DNA from: Synechococcus sp. HK01-R | GTDB taxonomy: Bacteria; Cyanobacteriota; Cyanobacteriia; PCC-6307; Cyanobiaceae | NCBI RefSeq assembly: GCF_014217855.1 | Contig: NZ_CP059059.1 | Coordinates: 930,001-994,000, forward strand | Length of the DNA stretch: 64,000 bases | Direction: 5' to 3' | Shown: piece after piece, positions 16,354 through 24,112 of the stretch | Numbering within the stretch: the first letter of the stretch is position 1 | How the letters are laid out: each line of letters begins with the position of its first letter | The notes under the pieces: model-generated | What the model saw: only the letters and a program-made list of their open reading frames with translations | Told to the model about the DNA's origin: nothing | Databases searched by the model: none | Made by a program: the position numbers and the translations under genes

Positions 16354-17367
16354 ATGATTACTGAAATTATCTCTGATAAGACTCGATGGAAATATATCCT
16401 AAAACAATTAAGATCTTATGATTATTCGCATTCATTTGACTACCATGAGATTAGTAAAAATAATGGCGAGGGTGATCCTTTGCTATTCACCGTCTTTGAT
16501 GATCGCCATAGAGTGCTGGGTTGTTGGCCAACTCTGAGGCGTAATATACAAAATACAGTCTACCATGATCTTTCTGGCGCGTATGGCTATGGGGGGCCGT
16601 TGTTTATGAAAGGGGTTGATTCTAGTCTAATTCTGGAATGCTTGCTTAGTGAGATGAAGAACTATGGCGCTATTTCTTTGTTTTCGAGAATTCATCCGCT
16701 TTTTGCAGATTACTTAGATGCTGGATATTATCGAAGCGATCACGACAAAATTGGAGATGTCGTTGTCATTGATATTAGGCCAGGGCAGCCCATCTTGCAG
16801 TCTTATCGTGGCTCTCATCGTAGGGAAATTATTAACGCCAGGCAAAAAGGACTGCGGCTTGAAGTTGATTGGCAATGTTCCCGGCTAATGGAATTTATTC
16901 GTATCTACGTAAATGCAATGCGTGACCTAGGTGCGCGCGACTACTATTTTTTCAGCGAGAGCTATTTTGAGCAGCTTGTCGCTGTTAATGACTTTAAGCC
17001 TTTTATCATTTTCGCGTCTTTTGAGGGAAAGGTGATAGCGGCTTCTATGTTTGTTGTTACGAATAAAATAATGCAGTACTATTTGAGTGGATCTTGTCGT
17101 GAGTTTCGGGGTTTGTCTGCTTCCAAGTCGATAATAGCTACAGCGCACGAGCTGGCGGAGAGCATGAACCTCGATCATTTAGTTTTAGGTGGTGGTCTTG
17201 GTGGCGCTAGGGACTCGCTTTTCAAGTTTAAGGCTGGCTTCTCGGGTGCGATCAAGCCCTTTTATGTTACTAAAATGGTATTCTCGGAGCGTATCTATTG
17301 CGAACTTTGTGAGTCCAAGCAGCATCTTCGCGCCGATAACTGCTTCTTTCCGTTGTATCGGCAATAG
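16354..17367 (+). CDS. FemAB-like GNAT acyltransferase
   Basis: A 337-residue protein with the tandem GNAT architecture of FemX/FemAB and related acyltransferases. The second domain is clearest: SHRREIINARQKGLRLEV, a FASFEGKVIAASMFVVTNK strand pair, YYLSGSCREFRGLSASKSII and LVLGGGLGGARDSLFKFK, the last two being hallmarks of the group. Known members add amino acids from charged tRNA to lipid II, but relatives inside polysaccharide loci are thought to acylate amino sugars. With an aminotransferase (17614) and a 4,6-dehydratase (18777) just downstream, N-acylation of a glycan amino sugar is the likeliest job. AT-rich, like the genes at 5.9-9.6 and 13.1 kb. Confidence 0.75.
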   Translation: MITEIISDKTRWKYILKQLRSYDYSHSFDYHEISKNNGEGDPLLFTVFDDRHRVLGCWPTLRRNIQNTVYHDLSGAYGYGGPLFMKGVDSSLILECLLSEMKNYGAISLFSRIHPLFADYLDAGYYRSDHDKIGDVVVIDIRPGQPILQSYRGSHRREIINARQKGLRLEVDWQCSRLMEFIRIYVNAMRDLGARDYYFFSESYFEQLVAVNDFKPFIIFASFEGKVIAASMFVVTNKIMQYYLSGSCREFRGLSASKSIIATAHELAESMNLDHLVLGGGLGGARDSLFKFKAGFSGAIKPFYVTKMVFSERIYCELCESKQHLRADNCFFPLYRQ

Positions 17368-17613
17368 ATTATTTATTTAATGTTTTATTTTTACCGTACC
17401 TCCTGTGAGAGATTCATTTGGTACTGCTTTGCTTCTCTTATTTGGCCCCGCGCCCTTTTCCGAGTAGAAAAATATTGCTGTTCAGCCGCCTGCTTAGAAA
17501 GTCGCTAAATATTTTGGCTACATCGGCAAGACTGCCCGATGGCATTATAGTTTTTGCCTTGCCAGTGCAGGTGTTGCCCCCACCTAATTTATCACTTTTG
17601 TCCTCATTATATC
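17368..17613. other. Spacer upstream of aminotransferase gene
   Basis: AT-rich at the left and turning GC-rich at about 17610. No gene or clear promoter was recognised. The change in composition coincides with the start of the aminotransferase gene. Confidence 0.4.
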
Positions 17614-18780
17614 GTGACCCTCGCCCCCTGGCCCCATTTCGATGCCGATCAGATCGACGCTGCAAGCCAAGTGCTCGCCTCCGGCAAGGTGAACACCTGG
17701 ACCGGCCAGGAAACCACCGGGTTTGAGCAGGAGTTCGCCCATTGGTGCGGTACCGCCCATGCCATCGCCATGGCTAACGGCTCTCTCGCACTCTCGTCCG
17801 CCTATCTTGCGATTGGTCTTGGGGAAGGCGATGAGCTGATCACCACCCCGCGCACGTTCATCGCCACAGCCTCAAGCGCTGTGCTGCTTGGCGGCAAGCC
17901 GGTGTTCGCCGATGTGGATGCTGAGTCCGGGGCTATCACAGCCGAAACGATCGCGCCGTTGATCACCCCCCGCACCAAGGCCATTTCCGTGGTGCACCTG
18001 GGAGGCTGGCCCGCCGACATGCCCGCGATTCTCGAATTGGCCCAGGCCCATGGAATCGCTGTTATTGAAGACTGCGCTCAGGCCCATGGCGCCAGCATCC
18101 ACGGTCAGTCCGTCGGCAGCTTCGGTGATTTGGCCGCCTGGAGCTTCTGCCAAGAAAAAATTATTTCCACTGGCGGAGAAGGCGGCATGGTCACTACCAA
18201 CCGAGCCGATCTCTGGGATTCGATGTGGGCCTTCAAAGACCACGGCAAAACCCACGAGGCGGTTTACGGCTGCGAACACCCCCCCGGCTTTCGCTGGTTG
18301 CACAAGCGCTTCGGCTCCAACTTCCGCCTCACCGAACTGCAGAGCGCCATCGGCCGCATCCAGCTCCAGCGCCTACCCGAGTGGACCGCCGCCCGCACCC
18401 GCAACACCCTCCTGCTCGCCGATGCACTGGCCGATTGCTCCGCCGTGCGTGTGCCTCTGCCGCCAGAAGGGATCACTCACGCCTGGTACAAGTTCTATGC
18501 CTTTGTGAGGCCTGAAGCATTAGCCGATGGCTGGAGTCGCGATCGCATCCTCAGCGAGATCGCATCCCTGGGATACCCCGCCCTCTCTGGCAGTTGCAGT
18601 GAGATTTATCTGGAGAAGTGCTTCCAGGAGGCTGGCTTGGTACCTGCGCAGCGGTTGCCTGTGGCCCGTGCGCTGGGGGAGACCAGTTTGATGTTTTTGG
18701 TGCACCCCACCATCATCCCCGAGCAGATGGCTGGCTATGCAGAGGCTGTGCGGACGGTGGTGAAGTGCGCTTGCCGGTGA
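17614..18780 (+). CDS. DegT/DnrJ/EryC1/StrS family sugar aminotransferase
   Basis: A PLP-dependent aminotransferase that aminates a keto-sugar nucleotide. The PLP lysine is K182 within AWSFCQEKIISTGGEGGM. Other family marks are the VIEDCAQAHGA aspartate that contacts the pyridine nitrogen, MANGSLALSSAYLAIG for phosphate binding and the C-terminal WYKFYAF strand. I prefer the GTG at 17614 because the preceding 20 residues of a longer frame do not resemble the family. It overlaps the capD-like gene by GTGA (18777-18780), implying translational coupling. In PglE/PglF-type pathways exactly this pair makes UDP-4-amino-4,6-dideoxy-GlcNAc. Confidence 0.88.
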   Translation: MTLAPWPHFDADQIDAASQVLASGKVNTWTGQETTGFEQEFAHWCGTAHAIAMANGSLALSSAYLAIGLGEGDELITTPRTFIATASSAVLLGGKPVFADVDAESGAITAETIAPLITPRTKAISVVHLGGWPADMPAILELAQAHGIAVIEDCAQAHGASIHGQSVGSFGDLAAWSFCQEKIISTGGEGGMVTTNRADLWDSMWAFKDHGKTHEAVYGCEHPPGFRWLHKRFGSNFRLTELQSAIGRIQLQRLPEWTAARTRNTLLLADALADCSAVRVPLPPEGITHAWYKFYAFVRPEALADGWSRDRILSEIASLGYPALSGSCSEIYLEKCFQEAGLVPAQRLPVARALGETSLMFLVHPTIIPEQMAGYAEAVRTVVKCACR

Positions 18781-20690
18781 GATCTGAGTCATTGCGCCAG
18801 CTCGTTTGGTTGTCTCCGCTCGCCCGCCGGCTGCTGCTGATCGGCATCGACGCCCTGCTGCTGCCATTGGCGGTGTGGCTCAGCTTTTGGCTGCGGCTGG
18901 CCCATCCGCTCCATCCCAGCTTTCAGGCTGCCGGGTTGTGGTTGCTGCCGGCGGTGCTGCTGGTGGGCCTGCCTCTGTATGCCCTCACCGGGCAATACAA
19001 GGGCCTCACGCGCTACGTCGGTAGCCGCGCTCTTTACCGGCTCGCTGGTCGCAATGGACTGTTGGTGCTGCTGTTGGCGGGCCTTGGCGTGATCTTGCGT
19101 CTGCCGATGCCGCCTCGCAGCAGCTGGATCCTGCTCTGGTTGCTGCTCACCGGGTTCACCGGAGCAGTGCGTTTTGCCTTGCGAGATCTGCTCCTGTCCC
19201 TCCGCTCGGTGAGCCAGAAGCAGATGGTGCGTGTGGCGATCTACGGCGCCGGTGAGGCCGGTGCCCAGCTCGCCGCGGCTCTGCGCCTGGCCGGCAACCA
19301 TCAGATCGTGTCCTTTCTCGATGATGCACCGTCGCTTTGGCAGCGCTCGATCAACGGCATTCCGATCCAGCCGCCCCAGGTGCTGAGTGAGATCCAGGAG
19401 CAGCTCGATCAGGTGTTGCTGGCGATTCCCTCGCTGCCCCGCAGTGAACGCCGCCGCATCGTGGCTGAGTTGCAACGCCAGGCGATCCCGGTGTTGCAGA
19501 TCCCCTCGGTGGACGACCTCACCTCCGGCCGGGCCCGCATTGATGCGCTCCGCCCGGTCGCCATTGAAGACCTGCTCGGCCGTGATACCGTGCCGCCCGT
19601 GCCGGAGCTGCTCGGTCCTTGCCTGCGTGATGCGGTGGTGTGCGTCACCGGCGCCGGTGGCTCGATCGGTTCGGAGCTCTGCCGCCAGATCCTGCAGCTG
19701 TTTCCCAAAACGCTGATCCTGCTCGAGAGCAGTGAACCGACGCTCTATGCCGTGGAGCAGGAGCTGCGCCAGCAACTGCCTGCATCAGTGGCCCTGCTGC
19801 CGGTGCTCGGTAGCGCCGCCGATCCGGCGCTGGTGCAACGGCTGTTTGCCGGCCATGGCGTGCAGACCGTGTTCCATGCCGCCGCCTACAAACACGTACC
19901 CCTGGTGGAAGCGAATCCGCTGGCTGGCCTCGCCAACAACGTGGGCTCCACCCGGGTGGTGTGTCAGGCCGCGATTGCCGCGGGCGTCAGTGAACTGGTG
20001 CTGATCTCCACCGATAAGGCCGTGCGTCCCACCAATGTGATGGGCGCCAGCAAGCGCCTGGCGGAGCTCGTGGTGCAGGCGTCAACATTGGAGCTCTTGC
20101 AGAGTGCCAAGGGCTCTGGCCATCCCCGCACCCGACTGGCGATGGTGCGCTTTGGCAATGTGCTGGGTTCGTCGGGTTCGGTGGTGCCCCTGTTCCGTAA
20201 ACAGATCGCCGCTGGCGGGCCGATCACCCTCACCCACCCGGAGATCATCCGCTACTTCATGACAATCCCGGAAGCGGCCCAGCTGGTGCTCCAGGCCGCC
20301 ACCCTCGCCAAAGGCGGTGATTTATTTCTGCTCGACATGGGTGAACCGGTGCGCATCAAAGACCTGGCCGAGCAGATGGTGCGCCTCAGTGGCCTTTCGC
20401 TGCGCGATGCCCAGAACCCCAATGGTGAGATCACCATCACCTGCACCGGCCTGCGCCCCGGCGAGAAGCTCTACGAAGAGCTGCTGATCGACGCCGAATC
20501 CGAACCTACCCAGCACCCCCTAATCTTCCGCGCCCAGGAACGAGCGCTGCCGCCAGAGGTGCTTTGGCCTCGTCTCGATGTGCTCGACGCCGTCATCGCA
20601 GCCCAGGATGTGGAGGCTGCCCTTGCTCTCCTGGCGGAGCTGGTGCCGGAGTGGCAGCGGGGGGATGGGGCAAAGACAGCCGAGAGCTGA
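18777..20690 (+). CDS. capD: Membrane-bound UDP-GlcNAc 4,6-dehydratase, CapD/PglF type
   Basis: A 637-residue polysaccharide biosynthesis protein with four hydrophobic N-terminal segments (about residues 15-140), a Rossmann-like nucleotide-binding middle domain (IYGAGEAGAQLAAAL) and a C-terminal SDR dehydratase domain with VTGAGGSIGSE from about residue 289. The catalytic set T412, M422, K426 (STDKAV-x-PTNVMGASK) has the same spacing as the T-M-K set of Campylobacter PglF. Predicted product is UDP-4-keto-6-deoxy-GlcNAc, to be aminated by the upstream enzyme. The GTG at 18777 overlaps the upstream stop. A shredded second copy of this gene lies at 28327-28958. Confidence 0.9.
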   Translation: MRSESLRQLVWLSPLARRLLLIGIDALLLPLAVWLSFWLRLAHPLHPSFQAAGLWLLPAVLLVGLPLYALTGQYKGLTRYVGSRALYRLAGRNGLLVLLLAGLGVILRLPMPPRSSWILLWLLLTGFTGAVRFALRDLLLSLRSVSQKQMVRVAIYGAGEAGAQLAAALRLAGNHQIVSFLDDAPSLWQRSINGIPIQPPQVLSEIQEQLDQVLLAIPSLPRSERRRIVAELQRQAIPVLQIPSVDDLTSGRARIDALRPVAIEDLLGRDTVPPVPELLGPCLRDAVVCVTGAGGSIGSELCRQILQLFPKTLILLESSEPTLYAVEQELRQQLPASVALLPVLGSAADPALVQRLFAGHGVQTVFHAAAYKHVPLVEANPLAGLANNVGSTRVVCQAAIAAGVSELVLISTDKAVRPTNVMGASKRLAELVVQASTLELLQSAKGSGHPRTRLAMVRFGNVLGSSGSVVPLFRKQIAAGGPITLTHPEIIRYFMTIPEAAQLVLQAATLAKGGDLFLLDMGEPVRIKDLAEQMVRLSGLSLRDAQNPNGEITITCTGLRPGEKLYEELLIDAESEPTQHPLIFRAQERALPPEVLWPRLDVLDAVIAAQDVEAALALLAELVPEWQRGDGAKTAES

Positions 20691-20754
20691 TTTTTTGGGG
20701 TTAAACGATGCGTCTATGGGCATCAAGGCCAGCGCTTCTCCGTCTCCATGGGGT

Positions 20755-20812
20755 GATCTGCTGCCAACGCGGCTTTGAGGCCGCGGCTGTGTTGGCTGTG
20801 GCGATCAAGCCG
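20755..20812 (+). repeat. Dispersed hairpin repeat, copy 1
   Basis: The core CGCGGC-TTTGAG-GCCGCG at 20768-20785 forms a perfect 6-bp stem with a 6-nt loop. It is flanked by a conserved left arm (CTGCTGCCAA) and right arm (GGCTGTGGCGATC-like). Further copies are at 20.89, 22.64 and 29.02 kb. Confidence 0.75.
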
Positions 20813-20884
20813 GAGGCCTTGTGAGAGCCGCTGGGGAACTTGTCATTGGAGGAATACGGCGGGCTTGTCGATAGGGCTCACCCA

Positions 20885-20915
20885 TGAAGCCAACGCGGCT
20901 TTCAGGCTGCGGCGG
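20885..20915 (+). repeat. Dispersed hairpin repeat, copy 2
   Basis: Core at 20894-20911 with one mismatch in the stem (GCTGCG instead of GCCGCG). The right arm is mostly lost. Confidence 0.65.
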
Positions 20916-20998
20916 TGTGACTCGAGAGCGATGGTCAGGACCCTTGACGACCCGGTGTTACTCAGTCACACTAAGTTTTGCTTGTGCGTGTTGTTCTA

Positions 20999-21244
20999 GT
21001 GGTCATCAAGAGTTCTGTGTCTCTCCGCGAGGATCAGCATGCGTTTGCCAAGGCCCTGGTGGGCGCCGGTCGCTTCCCTTCGGTGAGTGCTGTGCTGCAG
21101 CAAGGGCTTGAGCTCCTGCAACAGCAGGAGGCGGATGCTCAAGCCGATCGAGCCGCTTTGCAGGTCTTGCTGCAGCAGCGCGCTCGTGGGGAATTTATCT
21201 CTGCCGATCAACTGCGTGCCAAGTTGGCGGCGCAGCCCCGATGA
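20999..21244 (+). CDS. parD: ParD/CopG-like antitoxin
   Basis: A small acidic/helical protein (81 aa from GTG 20999). The N-terminus VIKSSVSLREDQHAFAKALV and VGAGRFPSVSAVLQQGLELL match the ribbon-helix-helix start and second helix of ParD antitoxins, followed by a Q/A-rich toxin-binding tail. It is expected to bind its own promoter as a dimer and neutralise the next product. Its stop overlaps the toxin's start in an ATGA (21241-21244), the usual TA arrangement. A longer TTG start at 20978 is possible but adds residues unlike the family. Confidence 0.83.
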   Translation: MVIKSSVSLREDQHAFAKALVGAGRFPSVSAVLQQGLELLQQQEADAQADRAALQVLLQQRARGEFISADQLRAKLAAQPR

Positions 21245-21609
21245 GCGAGGCTCCGTGGACGGTTGTCTTCGCTGCAGAGGCCATCAACGATCTGTTGCTG
21301 ATCACTGAGTACCTCGCTCAGGCCTACTGCAGCTTTGGGGAATCACCGGCCGAGGCTGATCGTCACGCACAGGCGCGCATCGAGGTGATCATTGCTGCCG
21401 CTGAACGGTTGGCCACCGCTCCTTGGCGCGGAGAATCGCACGATGATCTGATGCCTGGCCTTCGACATCTGGCTCTCGATCGCGCGGTCTATTGGTTTCG
21501 GCCACGCGCGCAGCATCGCGAGATCCAGGTGCTTGCTGTGTTCTTCGGTGGCCAAGATCACCAGCGCAGCATGTTGGTTCGCCTGCTGCAAAAGAGTTCC
21601 GAGGTCTGA
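21241..21609 (+). CDS. parE: ParE/RelE-superfamily toxin
   Basis: A 122-residue protein of the RelE/ParE fold: WTVVFAAEAINDLLLITEYL (strand 1 and helix), PWRGESHDDLMPGLRHLALDRAVYWF, and a C-terminal IQVLAVFFGGQDH strand, all typical of ParE. It lacks the catalytic residues expected for a ribosome-dependent RelE RNase, which favours the gyrase-targeting ParE branch; that distinction is inference. Coupled to the antitoxin by ATGA. Frame and length look intact, so it may be functional. Confidence 0.83.
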   Translation: MSEAPWTVVFAAEAINDLLLITEYLAQAYCSFGESPAEADRHAQARIEVIIAAAERLATAPWRGESHDDLMPGLRHLALDRAVYWFRPRAQHREIQVLAVFFGGQDHQRSMLVRLLQKSSEV

Positions 21610-21823
21610 GCCTGCCTTGTTCACTGGCTACGCCAAGGCTGTGCGGTCGGGGCCCTCGTGGGTAGGGTTTGGTTCTTCGGCATCCAGTGCTGGATCACCC
21701 TGGTCCTGGGCGGCCTGCTCGCGCTGATCTCTCTTTTCACGTCGTACAACCATGTCCACCTCCCCTACCTCGGCGCCGTTGAGCTGCTTCCCGCGTGGAT
21801 GGTTTTCAGCCTGAAAACGTAGA

Positions 21824-21841
21824 GACGTGTGTCTACACTGG
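21824..21841 (+). promoter_or_regulatory. Possible vapBC operator/promoter
   Basis: An imperfect palindrome with GTAGA and TCTAC arms precedes the antitoxin start and overlaps a TACACT -10-like hexamer. A similar TGTCTACAC string precedes the second VapBC module at about 26284. Assignment is by position only. Confidence 0.35.
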
Positions 21842-21863
21842 TGGCCGCGAGTGGGGTGATGTC

Positions 21864-22169
21864 GTGACGCAATCCGACTCTCAGGGCCGAGACGGTGTTC
21901 CACGCAGGCGCTTCCACCAGGCAGTCCGCCGCTGGGGAAACAGCCTGGCCTTGCGTCTTCCTGCTGCTTGTCTGCGTCAGGCCGGTCTGCGGGAAGGTGA
22001 TCAGGTTGAGATTGTTGTCGGTGACGATGGTCGGTTGAGCCTGGAGCCTTTGCACCATTTGCACCAATTGGACCGCTCGGCTCTCGCCATGGATCTGCGC
22101 CGGCTGCAGGCCACACTGCCCCTCACCCCTTCGGTGATGGAGGAATGCCGAGCCGCTGAGCGCTGGTGA
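21864..22169 (+). CDS. vapB: AbrB/MazE-type VapB antitoxin
   Basis: About 100 residues. A swapped-hairpin AbrB/SpoVT DNA-binding domain is evident from VRRWGNSLALRLPAACLRQAGL and GLREGDQVEIVVGDDGRLSLEP, the standard RWGNSLAVRIP-type signature. The C-terminal part should bind the toxin. The GTG at 21864 is chosen because upstream codons (an ATG at 21795) would run through the promoter-like palindrome. The PIN-domain toxin follows after 22 bp. Confidence 0.82.
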   Translation: MTQSDSQGRDGVPRRRFHQAVRRWGNSLALRLPAACLRQAGLREGDQVEIVVGDDGRLSLEPLHHLHQLDRSALAMDLRRLQATLPLTPSVMEECRAAERW

Positions 22170-22191
22170 GGCCAATCCGGGGGATCGCTCA

Positions 22192-22614
22192 ATGATCTAT
22201 CTCGACACCAGCGTGGTGGTGGCACTGTTGACGCCAGAAGATCGCAGCCCTCTGGCTCTCGACTGGTTTGCACAGTGCCGAGGACCCCTGATCAGCAGCG
22301 ATTGGCTGATCACCGAGACCCACAGTGCCCTAGGCCTCAAGCAGCGCCATCACGGTCTCAGCCCTGAGTTCAGCCTGGTGGCTGGCGAGCAGTTCGAGCG
22401 CTTGCTGCAGAGCGGTGTTGAACTGCGCTCGCTCGAACGCGATCGTTTCCGTCGGGCAGCTGACTTGCTTCGGGATCCAGCCCTCGGTCTCCGTGCTGGT
22501 GATGCCCTGCATCTTGCGGTGGCGCTGCACAGCCACTGCACTCAGTTGGCCAGCTTCGATCGGCAGATGTTGATAGCCGCGGCCGCCCTGGGGATGAGCC
22601 CAGCACTCGACTAA
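22192..22614 (+). CDS. vapC: PIN-domain VapC toxin (ribonuclease)
   Basis: A 140-residue PIN nuclease. The acidic metal-binding residues are in place: MIYLDTSVVVALL (first Asp), the TETHSALG glutamate, LRAGDALHLAVAL and LASFDRQM (C-terminal Asp). VapC toxins cleave tRNA or rRNA. The module appears intact with its AbrB-type antitoxin upstream. The hairpin-repeat copy 3 lies directly downstream, followed by the remnant of another PIN toxin on the opposite strand. Confidence 0.87.
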   Translation: MIYLDTSVVVALLTPEDRSPLALDWFAQCRGPLISSDWLITETHSALGLKQRHHGLSPEFSLVAGEQFERLLQSGVELRSLERDRFRRAADLLRDPALGLRAGDALHLAVALHSHCTQLASFDRQMLIAAAALGMSPALD

Positions 22615-22627
22615 GCCCATCATCTGA

Positions 22628-22672
22628 CTGTTGCCATCGCGTCTTTCAGGCCGCGGTTGTGGTGGCTGTGGC
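22628..22672 (+). repeat. Dispersed hairpin repeat, copy 3
   Basis: Core at 22638-22655 (CGCGTC-TTTCAG-GCCGCG, one stem mismatch) with the conserved right arm GGTGGCTGTGGCGATCGAGG. It lies just after the vapC stop codon. Confidence 0.7.
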
Positions 22673-22865
22673 GATCGAGGTCAGCGGCACCTCAGTGTTG
22701 GTGCGGTGATCAGTGAGTTGGCGCGCCAGGCGTTGCGCCGGCCTGCTGGGCCGGAGGCGCCGCCATCGGAGCGATCCGGGTTGCCGCTCCTGACCATCAC
22801 CTCTTCAGGTGGCGTGGTGGATCTCAACCTGGTGAATCAGCGGCACCCCCTGCTCCAGCGCTGCG

Positions 22866-23110
22866 TCAGGCCAGAAGGAGTCGTTCGAGGCCAGCGAAGC
22901 GCTCGAAGTCGCGATCAAAGCTCACAAGCCGCCAGCCATTGCAGATAGCCAGCGCTGCCAGGTAGGTGTCGGTGCAGAGGCATCCCGGGCTCTGTTCACC
23001 GCGGCGCCCATCACCTTCGCTTGGCTCACCAGGCGCACGAGGCCCAGGGCTGTCACCGTGCAGAACAGCACCTGTTCAGCGAAGTCATGGCGCGATGGCG
23101 AGGCTTGATT
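22866..23110 (-). pseudogene. PIN-domain toxin remnant
   Basis: On the minus strand the 5' part reads HDFAEQVLFCTVTALGLVRL then VSQAKVMG, resembling the substrate-binding region of PIN toxins. After a frame change and an apparent deletion at about 23000, a second piece reads DTYLAALAICNGWRLVSFDRDFERF, the C-terminal PIN motif with its last acidic residue, to the TGA at 22866-22868. The N-terminal catalytic Asp is missing. No partner antitoxin is visible. A decayed VapC-like gene. Confidence 0.7.
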
Positions 23111-23145
23111 GATCCTGAGGTTTGAGCGGACGCTCCATCAGCCCC

Positions 23146-24069
23146 ATGGCTCCCACCCTGTATCTGCACTGGACTGCCACCGGTTACGACTGGATTCGGC
23201 CCGGCCACTATCACGCGATCATTAGTGGTGCGGGCCGGGTGCACCGGCTCCATGCCTACAGCGTGGATCTGCCCGCCCACACCTACGCCCGCTACAGCAA
23301 CAGCGTCGCCCTCTCCTGCGCCTGCATGGGCGGCAGCCCCGACCCCTGGAGTTAGCCGCCCACGTCACCCCAGCTGCAAGCGCTCTGCGAGGAGGCTGCC
23401 GCCATCGCCCGCAGCTGGGGCTGGAGCGCTGATGCCATCACGGTCCGCACCGTGATGACCCACGCGGAAGCCGCTTCCAATCGTGATGGTCGCGTCATGC
23501 ACGACAACTACGGCCCCATGATCTGGGGCGGCACCGGCGAGCGTTGGGATCTGCTGCAGCTCCAGAAGAACGGCCCCACCGATGGTGGCGATCAGCTGCG
23601 CGCCCGCATTCGCGCCATCCTCGCTGGCACCGATGGTTCGCCTTCGGCAACGCAACCTGGGCAGCCGTCCGGCGCACAGCTGCAGTTCCGCGGCAGCACC
23701 ACGATTTAGGCCCGCGGCGAGGCGCTCATGGTGCAAAGCGATGCCCAGGGCACCTCCTGGGCCCTGGTCTCCGATCTGCTCGCGCGCTATGGAATCGCCT
23801 ACGCCTGGGATGCCAATGGCCGCCGGGTGTTGATCGGTGCCCTCGATGTCGCCCCCACCTATCGCGACGACTCCGTGCAGGCGTCGCTGGGCTGGCCCCT
23901 GTTCACGATGACCCTGCAAACCGGCAGCGCCCCAGTAGTGCTCACCGGCATCCTCCGCCCCTCGGATGCGGGCGATCGCGCCTGGTGCCGCGTGGTGGAA
24001 TTCGCCGAGGAGTTCGGCATCTCCGTGCAGTTCGATCCCCTCTCCCTCGGCGAACGCCGCGGGGGCTGA
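23146..24069 (+). pseudogene. Amidase_2-like (peptidoglycan amidase) gene with two in-frame amber stops
   Basis: One continuous frame of 308 codons is interrupted only by TAG at 23353 and TAG at 23707. The translated sequence looks like a zinc N-acetylmuramoyl-L-alanine amidase: LYLHWTATGYDW with a first histidine ligand, HYHAIISG, NSVALSCACMGG, TVMTHAEAASNRDG with a further histidine, and WGGTGERWDLLQ. After the second stop comes a separate C-terminal domain ending GISVQFDPLSLGERRGG. Both stops could be CAG-to-TAG changes. The last ~40 codons recur at 29644-29765 as the tail of a different protein. Either decay or read-through; decay is likelier in this neighbourhood. Confidence 0.7.
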
Positions 24070-24112
24070 GCCAGTGGCTTCGCTCTGACTAGCGTTGGCT
24101 CGGTTGTGATTG

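Larger units (their letters stand above)
20691..20998. other. Intergenic region with two hairpin repeats
   Basis: A 308-bp gap between capD and the ParDE module. It has no gene but contains two copies of the dispersed hairpin repeat. The stretch at 20745-20840 is also present downstream of the broken capD copy at 28980-29090. Confidence 0.6.

Noticed and set aside
18789-19775. A 328-codon minus-strand frame inside capD
   Set aside because: Repetitive Q/H/R-rich antisense translation of a well-supported gene.
20745-20840. capD 3' flank considered as a small RNA gene because it recurs at 29 kb
   Set aside because: The recurrence is explained by co-duplication with capD; no promoter or terminator is evident.
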